Below the pieces are notes generated by a model. The model did no database searches. It was not told the DNA's origin and was given only the letters and a program-made list of their open reading frames with translations. Shown here in pieces: positions 38,248 through 48,490 of a DNA stretch of 64,000 bases (the stretch's first letter is position 1; the number at the start of each line of letters is the position of its first letter). Source of the DNA: Glycomyces harbinensis (lineage in GTDB: Bacteria; Actinomycetota; Actinomycetes; Mycobacteriales; Micromonosporaceae). The position numbers were made by a program, and so were the translations under genes. The stretch is taken from positions 310,001-374,000 of the forward strand of contig NZ_FNAD01000002.1 in assembly GCF_900101745.1 (NCBI RefSeq), in the 5' to 3' direction.

Positions 38248-41181
38248 TTAGTCGCGCGGCTTCTCGCGCATCTCGAAGGCTTCGATGATGTCGCCCTCTT
38301 CGATGTTGTTGTAGTTCTTCAAGGTGATACCGCCCTCGAAGCCCTCGCGGACCTCGGCGGCGTCGTCCTTGAACCGGCGCAGCGACGCGACCGTCGTCTC
38401 GGCGACGACGTTGCCGTCGCGCATGAGGCGGACCTTCGCGTTGCGCTTGATGATGCCGGAGGTGACCAGCACACCCGCGATGTTGCCGAACTTGGAGGAA
38501 CGGAACACCTCGCGGATCTCGGCCGTACCGAGCGCCGCCTCTTCGTACTCGGGCTTGAGCATGCCCTTGAGCGCGGTCTCGATCTCCTCGATCGCCTGGT
38601 AGATGACGGTGTAGTACCGGACGTCCACGCCTTCGCGCTCGGCCATGTCGCGAACGCGACCCTCGGCCCGAACGTTGAAGGCGATGATCGTCGCCGACTC
38701 GCCGTCGCCCGCCGCGGCGAGGTTGACGTCGCTCTCGGTGATCGGACCGACGCCGCGGTGGATGACCTGCAGCTGCACTTCCTCGGGGATCTCCAGTGCG
38801 ACCAAGGCCTCTTCGAGCGCCTCGACCGAACCGGCGCCGTCGCCCTTGATGATGAGCGAGAGCGTGGTGCGCTCGCCCTCGGCGATCTTGTCCATGAGGT
38901 TCTCGAGCGTGGTGCGCGAGACGCGGGACGCCTGCTGCGCCGCGCGGCGGCGAGCCTGCCGCTGCTCGGCGATCTGGCGGACCATCCGGTCGTCCTCGGC
39001 GGCGAGGAACACGTCCCCCGCCATCGGGACGGACGAAAGACCCTGCACCTGCACCGGGAACGACGGGGTCGCCTCGGTGACGCGGTGGCCGTCGGCGTCG
39101 TGCATCGCCCGGACGCGGCCGTAGGCCCCGCCCGCGACGATCGAGTCGCCGACGCGCAGCGTGCCCTTCTGGACCAGGACGCTCGCGACCGGGCCGCGGC
39201 CCTTGTCGAGGTGCGCCTCGATCGCGATGCCCTGCGCGTTGCCCTCTTCCGACGCTTCCAGTTCAAGGGAGGCGTCGGCGGTGAGCAGCACCGCTTCGAG
39301 CAGGTCCGCGATGCCGATGCCCGGCTTGGCGGCCACGTCGACGAACATGGTCTGCCCGCCGTACTCCTCGGCGACCAGGCCGTACTCGGTCAGCTGCTGG
39401 CGGACCTTGCCCGGGTTGGCGTCCGGCAGGTCGGTCTTGTTGACCGCGACCACGACCGGGGCGCCGGCGGCGCTGGCGTGGTTCAGGGCCTCGACGGTCT
39501 GCGGCATGACGCCGTCGTCCGCCGCGACCACGAGCACCACGATGTCCGTGACGTTCGCACCGCGAGCACGCATGGCGGTGAACGCCTCGTGGCCCGGGGT
39601 GTCGATGAAGGTGATCGCGCGGTCTTCGCCCTCGTGCTCGACGTGGACCTGGTAGGCGCCGATGTGCTGGGTGATGCCGCCCGCTTCGCCGGCGACGACG
39701 TTGGTCTTGCGGATCGCGTCCAGCAGCTTCGTCTTACCGTGGTCGACGTGGCCCATGACCGTGACGACCGGGGGACGCGCGACGTAGGTGTCCTTGTCCT
39801 CCTCGTCGAGGTCGATGCCGAACTGCGAGAGCAGCTCGCGGTCCTCTTCCTCGGGGGACACGATCTTGATGTCCCAGTCGAGGTGGGCACCGAGCAGCGC
39901 GAAGGTCTCCTCGGACACCGACTGCGTCGCGGTCACCATCTCGCCCAGGCCGAACAGCTCCTGAACGAGCGTGCCCGGCAGGGTGCCGATCTTGTCGGCG
40001 AAGTCGGAGAGCGACGCGCCGCGGGCGAGGCGAATGGTCTCGCCGTTGCCTCGGGGAGCGCCCGACTGCATCCTCGGCGCTGCGAGGTTGTCGAACTCCT
40101 GGCGCCGCTGACGACGCGACTTGCGGCTCTTGCCTCGCGGACCGCCGCGACCGAACGCGCCCGCGGCACCGCCGCCGCGCGCCTTGCCGCCGCCGCCTGC
40201 GCGACCGCCGCCACCGCGGTACGGGGCCGGCGTGCCGGTCGAAGGACCGGAACCGCCCGCGCCGCCGGCGCCGCCTGCGGCACCGCCGCCGGAGCCGCCG
40301 AACGTGCCGCGGTAGTTGCCGCCGCCCCCACCGGGACGACCGCCACCGCCGCCGGGACGGCCTCCGCCGCCACCGGGGCCGCCGCGACCGCCGCCGCGGG
40401 CACCGCGTGCGCCGCCGCCGTCACGACCGCCGCCGGCCGGACGACCGGGCATCATGCCCGGGTTCGGACGCGGAGGCATCATGCGCGGGCTCGGACGGGG
40501 ACCGCCCGGGCGCTCGGAGCCGCCTTCGGCGGCCGGACGCGGCTTCGCGCCGGCGCCTCCGACGCCGAACGGGTTCTTGGGACCCGGCTTCGGCGCACCC
40601 GGACGGGCGGCCGGAGCGGGCTTGGGACCGGGCTTGGGCGCCGCCGCGGCGACTCGCGCCGCGTCGGCCTGCTCCTGCTGACGCTTGAGCAGCTCCTCGG
40701 CGCGCTTCTGCTCCGCGGCCACTTCGATGTCGCGGGCGCTGGCCGGCTTGATCTCGGGCTGGGGCGCGACCGGAGCGGGCTTGGGGCCCGGCTTCGGCGG
40801 CGCGGCGGCCACACCCGGCTTCGGGGCGGCCTTCTTCGCGGCCTTGCGCGCCTCGGCTTCGGCTTTCGCCTCGGTCTTGGCGTCCTTCGCGTCGACCTTG
40901 GCCTTCGCGATCTTGGACGGGCTGGGAGCCGCGGGACGGGGGCCCTTGGGGGCCGCCGCCTTCACGGGCTCGGGCGTCGGGGATTCGTTGTTCCCGGCCG
41001 ACGCTGCCGGGGCGCCCTGTGCCGCGTCGTATTCGTTGCGCAGTCGACGCGCCACCGGCGCTTCGACGGTGCTCGACGCTGACTTCACGAACTCGCCCAT
41101 GTCGCCGAGCTTCGAGAGCAGTTCTTTGCTCGTCGTGCCCAGTTCCTTGGCAAGTTCATGTACGCGGGGCTTTGCTGCCAC
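38248..41181 (-). CDS. infB: translation initiation factor IF-2
   Basis: GTPase that brings fMet-tRNA to the 30S subunit. Protein of 977 residues: IF2_N helix ([17 protein letters not shown]), then about 330 residues of Ala/Pro/Gly/Arg low complexity, a second IF2_N-type segment, and the G domain with [20 protein letters not shown] and NKTD, followed by domains II-IV. The GTG at 41181 lies behind GAGGAG with 6 bases spacing; an ATG four codons upstream has no site. It is between ylxR and the methyltransferase. Confidence 0.96.
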   Translation of the reverse strand: MAAKPRVHELAKELGTTSKELLSKLGDMGEFVKSASSTVEAPVARRLRNEYDAAQGAPAASAGNNESPTPEPVKAAAPKGPRPAAPSPSKIAKAKVDAKDAKTEAKAEAEARKAAKKAAPKPGVAAAPPKPGPKPAPVAPQPEIKPASARDIEVAAEQKRAEELLKRQQEQADAARVAAAAPKPGPKPAPAARPGAPKPGPKNPFGVGGAGAKPRPAAEGGSERPGGPRPSPRMMPPRPNPGMMPGRPAGGGRDGGGARGARGGGRGGPGGGGGRPGGGGGRPGGGGGNYRGTFGGSGGGAAGGAGGAGGSGPSTGTPAPYRGGGGRAGGGGKARGGGAAGAFGRGGPRGKSRKSRRQRRQEFDNLAAPRMQSGAPRGNGETIRLARGASLSDFADKIGTLPGTLVQELFGLGEMVTATQSVSEETFALLGAHLDWDIKIVSPEEEDRELLSQFGIDLDEEDKDTYVARPPVVTVMGHVDHGKTKLLDAIRKTNVVAGEAGGITQHIGAYQVHVEHEGEDRAITFIDTPGHEAFTAMRARGANVTDIVVLVVAADDGVMPQTVEALNHASAAGAPVVVAVNKTDLPDANPGKVRQQLTEYGLVAEEYGGQTMFVDVAAKPGIGIADLLEAVLLTADASLELEASEEGNAQGIAIEAHLDKGRGPVASVLVQKGTLRVGDSIVAGGAYGRVRAMHDADGHRVTEATPSFPVQVQGLSSVPMAGDVFLAAEDDRMVRQIAEQRQARRRAAQQASRVSRTTLENLMDKIAEGERTTLSLIIKGDGAGSVEALEEALVALEIPEEVQLQVIHRGVGPITESDVNLAAAGDGESATIIAFNVRAEGRVRDMAEREGVDVRYYTVIYQAIEEIETALKGMLKPEYEEAALGTAEIREVFRSSKFGNIAGVLVTSGIIKRNAKVRLMRDGNVVAETTVASLRRFKDDAAEVREGFEGGITLKNYNNIEEGDIIEAFEMREKPRD

Positions 41182-41276
41182 TGCACTCCTCACATTCGAG
41201 GTCGTACGGGCAGCGCCCGCCGACCTCAGCTTTCCACTTGCAACCAGTTCATCGGGAGAACTTCATCGCGTGGTCT

Positions 41277-41639
41277 TCATTCGGTCCATACCTGCTTTTC
41301 GTGTGCGGGAGTCGGCCTCTCGGCCGACTCCGACTCGACAAGGGTTCGCACCGCGGCGACGTCCACGGTTCCTTCGATCCTGAGGGCCCGGGTGAACGCA
41401 CGCTTACGAACTGCCTGGTCAAGGCAGTTCGAGTCGTGGTGCACATGGGCTCCGCGGCCGCTGAGGCGGCGATGCGGGTCCGGAACCAACAGGTTCTGGG
41501 AACCCTCGATGCGTTGAACGACGACGCGCAGCAGCTCGGAAGCCGATGCGCGTCTGCGGCACCCCACACAGGTGCGGACTACCGCTGCGTCACGTTGCGA
41601 TCCGATGTTCAGTCTACCTCCCGGACCGCCGGCCGCCAC
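41277..41639 (-). CDS. ylxR: YlxR family RNA-binding protein
   Basis: Small basic protein of the nusA-infB operon; family members bind RNA and affect transcription/nucleoid functions. The conserved part is [20 protein letters not shown] followed by [22 protein letters not shown]. The start is uncertain. The GTG at 41639 overlaps nusA by 26 bases. The best ribosome site (GGGAGG, 41617-41622, reverse strand) sits at the nusA stop, followed 5 bases later in frame by CTG (41610-41612), not by a standard start codon. Confidence 0.82.
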   Translation of the reverse strand: MAAGGPGGRLNIGSQRDAAVVRTCVGCRRRASASELLRVVVQRIEGSQNLLVPDPHRRLSGRGAHVHHDSNCLDQAVRKRAFTRALRIEGTVDVAAVRTLVESESAERPTPAHEKQVWTE

Positions 41640-42648
41640 CGGCCGGGCCGGTCTCCTCCTTCGAGGCGCCCGACACATGCGCGTCGGACTTGATGTCGAT
41701 GCGCCATCCGGTCAGCCTCGCGGCGAGTCGCGCGTTCTGTCCCTCGCGTCCGATCGCGAGCGACAACTGGTAGTCGGGGACGACGACTTCAGTGGACCTC
41801 GTGGACTCGTCCACGACCCGTACCGACAGGGTCTTCGCGGGGGAAAGGGCGTTGGCGACGAAGCGCGCGGGGTCGGCGTCCCAGTCGACGATGTCGATCT
41901 TCTCGCCGCCGAGTTCGCTCATGACGGCGCGCACGCGCGAGCCCATGGGGCCGATGCACGCGCCCTTGGCGTTGACGTCCTTCGTTGTGGCGCGCACCGC
42001 GATCTTGGAACGGTGACCGGCCTCACGTGCGATCGCCGGAATCTCCACGGCGCCCTCGTCGATCTCGGGGACCTCGAAGGCGAAGAGCTTCTTCACGAGG
42101 GCGGGGTGGGTGCGCGAGAGGGTGATCTGGGGGCCGCGGGCGGTGCGGTTGACCTGGATGACGATGGCGCGCAGTCGCTTGCCGTGCTCGTAGTTCTCGC
42201 CGGGGACCTGCTCGTTGAGGGGCAGGGTGGCCTCGATCTTGCCGAGGTCGACGGTGACGATCCCGCGCTCGTTGCGCTCGCCGTGGGCCTGGACGACGCC
42301 GGTGACGATGTCGCCCTCCTTGCCGGAGTACTCGCCGTAGTTGACCTCGTCGGCGGCTTCGCGCAGCCGCTGGAGGATGACCTGCTTCGCGGTCTGGGCG
42401 GCGATGCGGCCGAAGCCCTCGGGAGTGTCGTCGCGTTCGGAGACGACCTCTTCCTCTTCGTTCAACACTGGCACCAGGACATTGGCGATGCCGCTGTCGC
42501 GGTTCACCACTACTCGCGCGCGCTCATCGGCCCCGGGGGTGTGCTTGTAGGCGGTCAGCAGCGCCGATTCGATAGCGCCGAGGATTGTCTCGAAAGGGAT
42601 GTCGCGCTCGCGTTCCAGCGACCGCAGCGCGGCCAGGTCGATATGCAC
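41614..42648 (-). CDS. nusA: transcription termination/antitermination factor NusA
   Basis: Binds RNA polymerase and nascent RNA. Protein of 344 residues, the short actinobacterial form without the C-terminal acidic repeats: N-terminal polymerase-binding domain, S1 domain ([25 protein letters not shown]), then KH domains with [18 protein letters not shown] and [18 protein letters not shown]. The GTG start has AAGGAGAA 5 bases upstream. It is second in the leftward rimP-nusA-ylxR-infB cluster. Confidence 0.96.
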   Translation of the reverse strand: MHIDLAALRSLERERDIPFETILGAIESALLTAYKHTPGADERARVVVNRDSGIANVLVPVLNEEEEVVSERDDTPEGFGRIAAQTAKQVILQRLREAADEVNYGEYSGKEGDIVTGVVQAHGERNERGIVTVDLGKIEATLPLNEQVPGENYEHGKRLRAIVIQVNRTARGPQITLSRTHPALVKKLFAFEVPEIDEGAVEIPAIAREAGHRSKIAVRATTKDVNAKGACIGPMGSRVRAVMSELGGEKIDIVDWDADPARFVANALSPAKTLSVRVVDESTRSTEVVVPDYQLSLAIGREGQNARLAARLTGWRIDIKSDAHVSGASKEETGPAGGGRRSGR

Positions 42649-42722
42649 CCGTTCTCCTTAAGTCTTGAGTTGTCCTCACCGCGGCCGTTCAAGGCGTGCG
42701 AGCCGCGCATCCGTACGGACGC

Positions 42723-43184
42723 TCATCTCAGCTCGATCTGCACCTTGCCGGGCCCCAGCTCGGCATAGGTAGCCGAGCGGCGCACGCCGTCGGCTTCTAG
42801 TTCAATCCCCCGCTCGCTGGTCGCCGTGACGCGCCCTATGAAGGGCTCCTCCCCGATTTGCACGGCTACCAAGCGCCCAATATTACGCCGCCAGTGCCGA
42901 GGCTCGGTCAGCGGACGGTCCACCCCGGGCGACGACACTTCCAGGGTATATGCGGCCTCGGCGAAGGGCCCGCCCGTGGACTCGGCCTCGTCCAGGGCCT
43001 TGGAGCAGGCTTTCGAGACGACCGCCACATCGTCCAGTGAGATCCCTCCGTCCTTGTCCACAAGGACCCGGACGAGCACCCGCCGGCCGGCTTTGGTGAC
43101 CGTCAGTCCTTCGAGGTCGAATCCGACCTTGGCGACGGCCGGAGCCAGGATCGCCGCTACTTCCGCTTGCCGCTCTGCACCCAT
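42723..43184 (-). CDS. rimP: ribosome maturation factor RimP
   Basis: Needed for 30S assembly. Protein of 153 residues: an N-terminal domain with GFDLEGLTVTKAGRRVLVRV and the conserved ISLDDVAVVSKACSKALDE, the YTLEVSSPGVDRPL signature and a C-terminal Sm-like barrel. ATG 43184 is 10 bases from AGGAG; GTG 43190, two codons earlier, directly abuts it and is less likely. First gene of the leftward cluster, divergent from the Tat lipoprotein gene. Confidence 0.95.
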   Translation of the reverse strand: MGAERQAEVAAILAPAVAKVGFDLEGLTVTKAGRRVLVRVLVDKDGGISLDDVAVVSKACSKALDEAESTGGPFAEAAYTLEVSSPGVDRPLTEPRHWRRNIGRLVAVQIGEEPFIGRVTATSERGIELEADGVRRSATYAELGPGKVQIELR

Positions 43185-43266
43185 GCGCACACCTCTCCTA
43201 TTGCCTAATTCGCCGAGGTTAACCGCCCGAAGTCAGAATGGAAAGGCAGCCTGGGAAACTTGGTGC

Positions 43267-43668
43267 GTGTTCACGACCCGACGCGGACTCCTGATCGGGG
43301 CGGTCGCTTTGGCGGCCGCCGGGTGCACCAGGGAGACAGCGCAGATCATCACCTCCGACGCGGACCTCACCACCGCACTCAACACCGCACGATGGCTGGC
43401 CGCGGCCGCCGACGCGCTGGATTTCGGCGACCTCGCCGAGGACCACCGCGCCCATGTAACCACTTTGGAGCGGCTGCTTCGGCCCAATGTCGTCCCCGTA
43501 GTGGAGGACCTCGGGCAGCTGCCTGCCGACGACGCGGCACTGGCCGAGGCGGAGGCGACCGGCAGCCGCCAGGCCGCCGACGCGTGCCTCGCCACCGAGT
43601 CCGACTTCGCGGTCGTGCTCGGCGAGATCGCCGCGTCCCGCGCGGCGCACGCGGCGGTGCTCGCATGA
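43267..43668 (+). CDS. Tat-exported lipoprotein, alanine-rich
   Basis: Protein of 133 residues. The N-terminus has the twin-arginine TTRRGLLIGA, a short hydrophobic stretch and the lipobox ALAAAGC with Cys at about residue 20. The mature part is helical and Ala/Asp-rich with two further cysteine-free helices and one Cys near 111. It starts with GTG and overlaps the ferritin-like gene by 4 bases (ATGA). The pair flanks rimP in mycobacteria too (Rv2843/Rv2844 positions, from memory). Function unknown. Confidence 0.75.
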   Translation: MFTTRRGLLIGAVALAAAGCTRETAQIITSDADLTTALNTARWLAAAADALDFGDLAEDHRAHVTTLERLLRPNVVPVVEDLGQLPADDAALAEAEATGSRQAADACLATESDFAVVLGEIAASRAAHAAVLA

Positions 43669-44078
43669 CGGCGGTCGACACCGGTCTGGCGGCCGAGTAC
43701 GCGGCGATCTACGCCTACGGCGCGATGGCCGTCCATCTGGACGGCGACCCGCGAACCCTGGCCGAGGCCCTGGAGTCCGAGCACCGCTCGCGGCGCGACG
43801 CGCTGCTGGACTACTACGACGCGCATGGGCTCGAAGCGGCGCCGTCCCAGGCGGGGTACGACATCGAGCACGTCGAGGACGCCGCCGGGGCCGAGGCGGT
43901 CCTGCTCGCCGTCGAGCTGAACGTGACCACGGCGTGGCGGTCGGGCGTGGCCGCGACCGAGCCGACCGAGCGCGAGATCAGCATGCGGATGTACGCCGAC
44001 TCGGCGGTGTCGCTGGCGCGCTGGAGACTCGCCGTCGGTCAGCCCTTCGCCGACCCGTGGCCGGGTCGCCCGGAGTAG
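43665..44078 (+). CDS. Ferritin-like domain protein (DUF4439)
   Basis: Protein of 137 residues, all alpha-helical, with no signal peptide. GLAAEYAAIYAYG, SEHRSRRDALLDYY and AAGAEAVLLAVELN supply the E..ExxH pattern of a ferritin-like four-helix bundle, so a di-metal site is possible. The ATG overlaps the stop of the lipoprotein gene, so the two are translationally coupled and probably work together. Confidence 0.78.
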   Translation: MTAVDTGLAAEYAAIYAYGAMAVHLDGDPRTLAEALESEHRSRRDALLDYYDAHGLEAAPSQAGYDIEHVEDAAGAEAVLLAVELNVTTAWRSGVAATEPTEREISMRMYADSAVSLARWRLAVGQPFADPWPGRPE

Positions 44079-44112
44079 CGAAACCGGGGTTCACCTGCGG
44101 AACGCCTGATAT

Positions 44113-44179
44113 CCATACCCCGTATCCATCGAATGCATACCTGTTATGCCATACTCGGTATCTCTTCACGGTGAAGAGA
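44113..44179. promoter_or_regulatory. Cluster of palindromes, likely PadR operator region
   Basis: Four perfect inverted repeats lie upstream of the PadR ATG (44204): CCATAC-CCC-GTATCC (44113-44127), GCATA-CCTGT-TATGC (44135-44149), CCATAC-TCG-GTATC (44149-44162) and TCTCTTCA-CGG-TGAAGAGA (44161-44179). The two CCATAC-N3-GTATC copies are 36 bases apart. The stretch is AT-rich for this genome, as a promoter would be. Confidence 0.7.
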
Positions 44180-44203
44180 CCCAGTAGCGATGCGAGGTCA
44201 CAC

Positions 44204-44806
44204 ATGAGTGTCAAGCACAGCCTGCTGGCGCTGCTCGAACGCGGGCCCGCCTACGGCTACCAGCTGCGGGCCGCCTTCGAGAGCGCCACCGGCAACACCT
44301 GGCCGCTCAACATCGGGCAGGTCTACACCACCCTCAACCGGCTCGAGCGCGACCACCTCGTCGAAGCCCTGCCCGAGAACGACTCCGGCCAGCGCCCCTA
44401 CCGGATCACCGAATCCGGCCGCCACCACCTCGCGGGCTGGTTCGCCTCCCCCGTGCAGGCCGCCGACCGGCCCCGCGACGAGCTGACGATCAAACTCGCC
44501 CTGGCCGTGACCACCCCGGGGGTGGACGTCGCCGACGTCATCCAGCGCCAGCGCAGCGCGACCCTGCGCCTGCTCCAGGAGTTCACGCGGCTCAAGGCCG
44601 CCGAGGACCACGCCGAACTGGCGTGGCGGCTCGTCCTGGAGTCGATGATCTTCCGCGCCGAAGCGGAGATCCGCTGGCTCGACCACACCGAGGCCGTCGT
44701 GGCGAGGTCCGACCTCCCCGCGCCGTCCCCTTTCGCGATGGACAGCGCCGACCCGGGCTCGGCAACCGTCGCGAGCCCTGACTTCGACCAGTCCGAATCC
44801 CGCTGA
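44204..44806 (+). CDS. PadR-family transcriptional regulator
   Basis: Protein of 200 residues. The winged helix occupies the first 90 residues (KHSLLALLERGPAYGYQLRAAFE, NIGQVYTTLNRLERDHLVE, RPYRITESGR) and the Vir-type C-terminal helical domain follows. It is read with the ABC exporter genes directly downstream (20 bases to the ATPase), so it most likely represses this operon and itself until a ligand binds. Confidence 0.92.
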   Translation: MSVKHSLLALLERGPAYGYQLRAAFESATGNTWPLNIGQVYTTLNRLERDHLVEALPENDSGQRPYRITESGRHHLAGWFASPVQAADRPRDELTIKLALAVTTPGVDVADVIQRQRSATLRLLQEFTRLKAAEDHAELAWRLVLESMIFRAEAEIRWLDHTEAVVARSDLPAPSPFAMDSADPGSATVASPDFDQSESR

Positions 44807-44826
44807 CTAGAGAAACGGTGACCCCC

Positions 44827-45546
44827 ATGACCGTCCTGCATCTGAACGGCGTGAGCCGCGTCCACGGGAGCGGCGAGAACGCCGTCAACGCCCTGGTCGA
44901 CGCCGAGCTCACGATCGCCGCCGGCGAACTCGTCGCCATCATGGGCCCCTCCGGGTCCGGCAAGTCCACGCTCTTGAACCTCGCCGGCGGGCTCGACGCC
45001 CCGACCTCCGGCCAGGTCCTCGTCGAGGGCACCGTCCTCGCCTCCCTCAACAAGAAGCAGCTCGCAGGTCTGCGCCGCCGCAGCATCGGCTACGTCTTCC
45101 AGGACTACAACCTGGTGCCGAGCCTGACCGCCGCCGAGAACGCGGCCCTGCCGCTCGAGCTCGACGGCATGAGCGCGGGCAAGTCCCGCAAGCTGGCGCT
45201 CGCCGCACTCGAGGAGGTCGGCCTCGACGTCAAACAGGGCGACCGCTTCCCCGACGAACTCTCCGGCGGCCAGGCCCAGCGCGTCGCCATCGCGCGGGCC
45301 CTCATCGGCGACCGGCGGCTCGTGCTCGCCGACGAGCCGACCGGCGCGCTCGACTCGACCACCGGCGAGGAGGTCCTCAAGCTGCTGCGCGCCCGCTGCG
45401 ACGCCGGGGCCGCGGGCCTGCTGGTCACCCACGACGCCCGGCATGCCGGGTGGGCCGACCGCATCGTGTTCCTGCGCGACGGCCGCATCGTCGACACCTC
45501 TGCGCCGCTCGCCGACGCCGACGCCCTCCTCGAAGGAGTCGAGTGA
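44827..45546 (+). CDS. ABC transporter ATP-binding protein (LolD/MacB type)
   Basis: ATPase of 239 residues for the adjoining FtsX-type permease. Walker A GPSGSGKST, Q-loop YVFQDYNLVPSLTA, signature LSGGQAQRVAIARAL, Walker B LVLADEPTGALD, and the H-loop VTHDARHA. The ATG 44827 is preferred; a GTG three codons upstream is in frame. Its stop overlaps the permease start (TGATG). Confidence 0.94.
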   Translation: MTVLHLNGVSRVHGSGENAVNALVDAELTIAAGELVAIMGPSGSGKSTLLNLAGGLDAPTSGQVLVEGTVLASLNKKQLAGLRRRSIGYVFQDYNLVPSLTAAENAALPLELDGMSAGKSRKLALAALEEVGLDVKQGDRFPDELSGGQAQRVAIARALIGDRRLVLADEPTGALDSTTGEEVLKLLRARCDAGAAGLLVTHDARHAGWADRIVFLRDGRIVDTSAPLADADALLEGVE

Positions 45547-48341
45547 TGTTCGCGAGCCACCGCCTGGCCTTCAGGATCGCCCGGCGCGAGGCGATGCGCT
45601 ACAAGGGCCGCTCGGCCCTGTCGATCGCGCTGCTGGGCCTGCCGCTGCTGGGCGTCGCGATCGGCGCCACCGCCTACGACACCTCGCAGCTGTCCGTCGC
45701 CGAGACCGCCGAGCAGTACCTCGGCGAGAACGAGGCCTACATCGAGCTCGCCCTCCCCGGGGTGCCGATCACCCAGTACGACTGGGACTCCCAGTACTTC
45801 TACTGGGACTCCGAGGGGGACGAGGACGCCGGCAGGGCCCTCACCGAGACCGAGATCCTGGCGGCGCTCCCGGTCGGCTCGCGGCTCGCCCCTTACGGTC
45901 CGTACAGCGGTTCCGGGGAACAGGTCGACGTCGAGACCCCCGACGGGCTCGGCCAGATCGACACGCTCGGCTACAACCTGGCCGACGAGGCCTACGAGGC
46001 CTCGGGCATGGAATACGTCGAGGGCTCGATGCCCGGCCGCGGCGAAGTGGTGATCAGCGCCGCCGCCGCCGACTACCTCGGGCTCGGCGTCGGCGACGAA
46101 CTCGTCGTCGACAAGGGCGTCGGCACCGACGAGCACGAGGTCAGCGGGATCGTGGAGTTCCCCTGGGACCTCAACGGGCGCTTCGCTATCGGGGCCGTCT
46201 TCCCGGGCACCGCCGAAGGATGGCTGGTGGACACGCCCGAGCCGCTGACCGACGACCAGGCCCTCGCCCTCAACGGGCTCGGCATCGGCGTCTGGTCGCA
46301 GGCGCACATCGGGAACCCGCCGCCGCTCCCTCCTGGGGCCGAGGATCTCTCCTACTCGGGCTCGGATGAGGCGTTGACCCTGATCTACGGCCTGATCGTG
46401 GTGGCCGTGGTCATGGAGGTCGTCCTCCTGGCGGGCCCCGCGTTCGCGATCAGCGCGAGGCGGCGCACCCGCGAGTTCGCGCTCATGAGCGCCACCGGCG
46501 CGACCCCGGCGCAGATCCGCAACACCGTCCTGGCCGGAGGGCTCCTGTTCGGACTGCTCGCCGCCCTCATCGCGGTGGCCCTCGGGATCGCCGTGGTCGC
46601 ATTGGCCATGCCGCTGCTGGAGCAGTTCGTCGGGCACCGCAGCGCGGGCCTGAGGGTGCTGCCGCAGCTCCAGGGCGCGCTCGTGGGCGTCGCGGTCGCC
46701 ACGGGCCTGCTGTCGGCGCTCGCCGCCGCCATCAGCGCCTCCCGCATCAACGTGGTCGCGGCCCTCATGGGCCGCACCCCCGGCCGCAAGGGATCGAAGC
46801 GCTGGCTGGTGGTCGGCCTCGCCATGGTCGGCGCGGGCATCGCCGCGGGCCTGGCAGGGCTTTCCATGTGGAGCCTGCCGCTCATGGCCGCGGCGATCAT
46901 CCTCGCGCAACTGGGCCTGGTCGCATGCACGCCGGCGCTGCTGGCGCTGACGGCGAGACTCGGCCGCTGGATGCCGCTGTCCCCGCGCATGGCGATGCGG
47001 GAGGCCGGTCGCAACCGCGGATCGGCGGCCCCGGCCATCGCGGCCGTGCTCGGCGTCGTCGCCGCCGGCATGTGCTTCTCCATGGTGGTCACCGCCGACG
47101 CGGAGCGCAACCTGGAGAAGCAGGAGCAGATCCTGAGCCAGGACGCCATGACGCTGACGCTCATGAACAACACCGGCGAGGGGGTCCCCGATTGGGAGGC
47201 CGCGCTCGCCGAGACCGAGCCGGTGCTCCGGGCCGCACTGCCCGACCTGCGCCTCACGTACCTCCCGGAGTACTCCGGTGAAAGCGCCTGCGAGGCGCTC
47301 CCGGTGGCCGAGGGCGAGGACCCCGACTGCAGTTGGACGCTGACCCGGCCTGAGGACAACGAGTGCTCGTACTGGTCGGCCGACTACGACTCCGAGGAGA
47401 CCGAGCGGGCGGCCGTCGAGGCGGCCCGTGAGGACCCGCGGTGCGACGAGAACATCGACTCCCAGTGGTACTCCGGCGGCGATTTCCCCGTGTCGACCGA
47501 TCCGGCGATCGTCCAGGCGTACACCGAGCTCGAAGGCGAGGAGCTCGACGAAGCGGTGGCGGTGCTGGAGGCCGGCGGCGTCTTGACCGCGGACGAGTGG
47601 TCGCTGACCGACCAGGGGACCGTGGTGCTCCAGCAGGAGATCACGATCTGGGACGAGAACGGCTCCTCGACCGAGCCTCAGCAGACGTTCGTGGAACTGC
47701 CCGCGTTCCTCGTCGACAAGGGCCAGCTCGGCTACCAGCAGTTGCTCCTCAGCCCCGGCGCCGCCGAGGAGATGGGGATGACCGAGTCGCTCTGGCAGCG
47801 CAAGTACCTGATCGAGACTTCCGCCGACACCGATTCGGGGCTCACAGAAGCGCTCACCGCCGATCTGGGTCAGGAGGTCGTGGACGGGGCCGTCTGGGCG
47901 CAGTTCGAGATCACGGACTACCGCGACCCGTTCACGTTCTACTTCGTCCTGGCGGTGACCGGGCTGTGCGCGCTGATCGCCTTGGGGGCCACCGCGGTCT
48001 CGACCGGGCTCATCATCGCCGAGCAGCGCCGCGACATGACCACGCTCGGCGCGGTCGGGGCCCCGCCGGGGCTGCGCAAGCGGTTCGCGATGTGGCAGAC
48101 GGTGATGATCGCGCTGTTCGGCGCGGGGCTCGGCACGGTCGCGGGTGTCATCGGCTACGCGCTGATCCGCGAGGCGCTGAACCGGCCGCTCCAGTACGGC
48201 TACCCGTTCGATACGCTGTACGGGTGGGAGCTGCCGTGGGCGGCCATCGGGATCACCGTGCTGGCGGTGCCCCTGATCGCCGCGGTCGGGGCGCTCGTGT
48301 TCACCCGGGCGAGGCTGCCCAGTGAGCGGCGCCTGACTTAG
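45546..48341 (+). CDS. FtsX/MacB-like ABC transporter permease
   Basis: Protein of 931 residues with two FtsX-type permease units. An N-terminal helix precedes a large external domain, a three-helix FtsX block (with ARRRTREFALMSATGATPAQIR near residue 300), two further helices, a second external domain rich in acidic residues with six cysteines (about 575-640), and a last FtsX block (AEQRRDMTTLGAVGAPP) near the C-terminus. Such transporters export peptides/antibiotics or work mechanically on lipids and envelope. With PadR and the ATPase it forms a drug/antimicrobial-response exporter operon; the substrate is unknown. Confidence 0.9.
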   Translation: MFASHRLAFRIARREAMRYKGRSALSIALLGLPLLGVAIGATAYDTSQLSVAETAEQYLGENEAYIELALPGVPITQYDWDSQYFYWDSEGDEDAGRALTETEILAALPVGSRLAPYGPYSGSGEQVDVETPDGLGQIDTLGYNLADEAYEASGMEYVEGSMPGRGEVVISAAAADYLGLGVGDELVVDKGVGTDEHEVSGIVEFPWDLNGRFAIGAVFPGTAEGWLVDTPEPLTDDQALALNGLGIGVWSQAHIGNPPPLPPGAEDLSYSGSDEALTLIYGLIVVAVVMEVVLLAGPAFAISARRRTREFALMSATGATPAQIRNTVLAGGLLFGLLAALIAVALGIAVVALAMPLLEQFVGHRSAGLRVLPQLQGALVGVAVATGLLSALAAAISASRINVVAALMGRTPGRKGSKRWLVVGLAMVGAGIAAGLAGLSMWSLPLMAAAIILAQLGLVACTPALLALTARLGRWMPLSPRMAMREAGRNRGSAAPAIAAVLGVVAAGMCFSMVVTADAERNLEKQEQILSQDAMTLTLMNNTGEGVPDWEAALAETEPVLRAALPDLRLTYLPEYSGESACEALPVAEGEDPDCSWTLTRPEDNECSYWSADYDSEETERAAVEAAREDPRCDENIDSQWYSGGDFPVSTDPAIVQAYTELEGEELDEAVAVLEAGGVLTADEWSLTDQGTVVLQQEITIWDENGSSTEPQQTFVELPAFLVDKGQLGYQQLLLSPGAAEEMGMTESLWQRKYLIETSADTDSGLTEALTADLGQEVVDGAVWAQFEITDYRDPFTFYFVLAVTGLCALIALGATAVSTGLIIAEQRRDMTTLGAVGAPPGLRKRFAMWQTVMIALFGAGLGTVAGVIGYALIREALNRPLQYGYPFDTLYGWELPWAAIGITVLAVPLIAAVGALVFTRARLPSERRLT

Positions 48342-48352
48342 CACGCGAAGGG

Positions 48353-48382
48353 GAAGGGCCCGCCGGTCTCGGCGGGCCCTTC
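48353..48382 (+). terminator. Terminator of the PadR-ABC operon
   Basis: A perfect 13-bp stem (48353-48365 with 48370-48382) with loop GTCT, 12 bases past the permease stop. Confidence 0.85.
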
Positions 48383-48490
48383 TCGTCGTTCGGGGAGGCG
48401 GCGCCGGCTCAACCCCTCGGAGACGTCATCTCTCTGACCGGCGCCGCCCCGCCTCAGCTTAGGAAGCGGGTGCCACCGGGCGGGGGTCCG

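Noticed and set aside
45105-48344. 1079-codon open frame opposite the ABC permease
   Set aside because: Composition is Arg/Gly/Asp noise mirroring the real gene; no domain or ribosome site.
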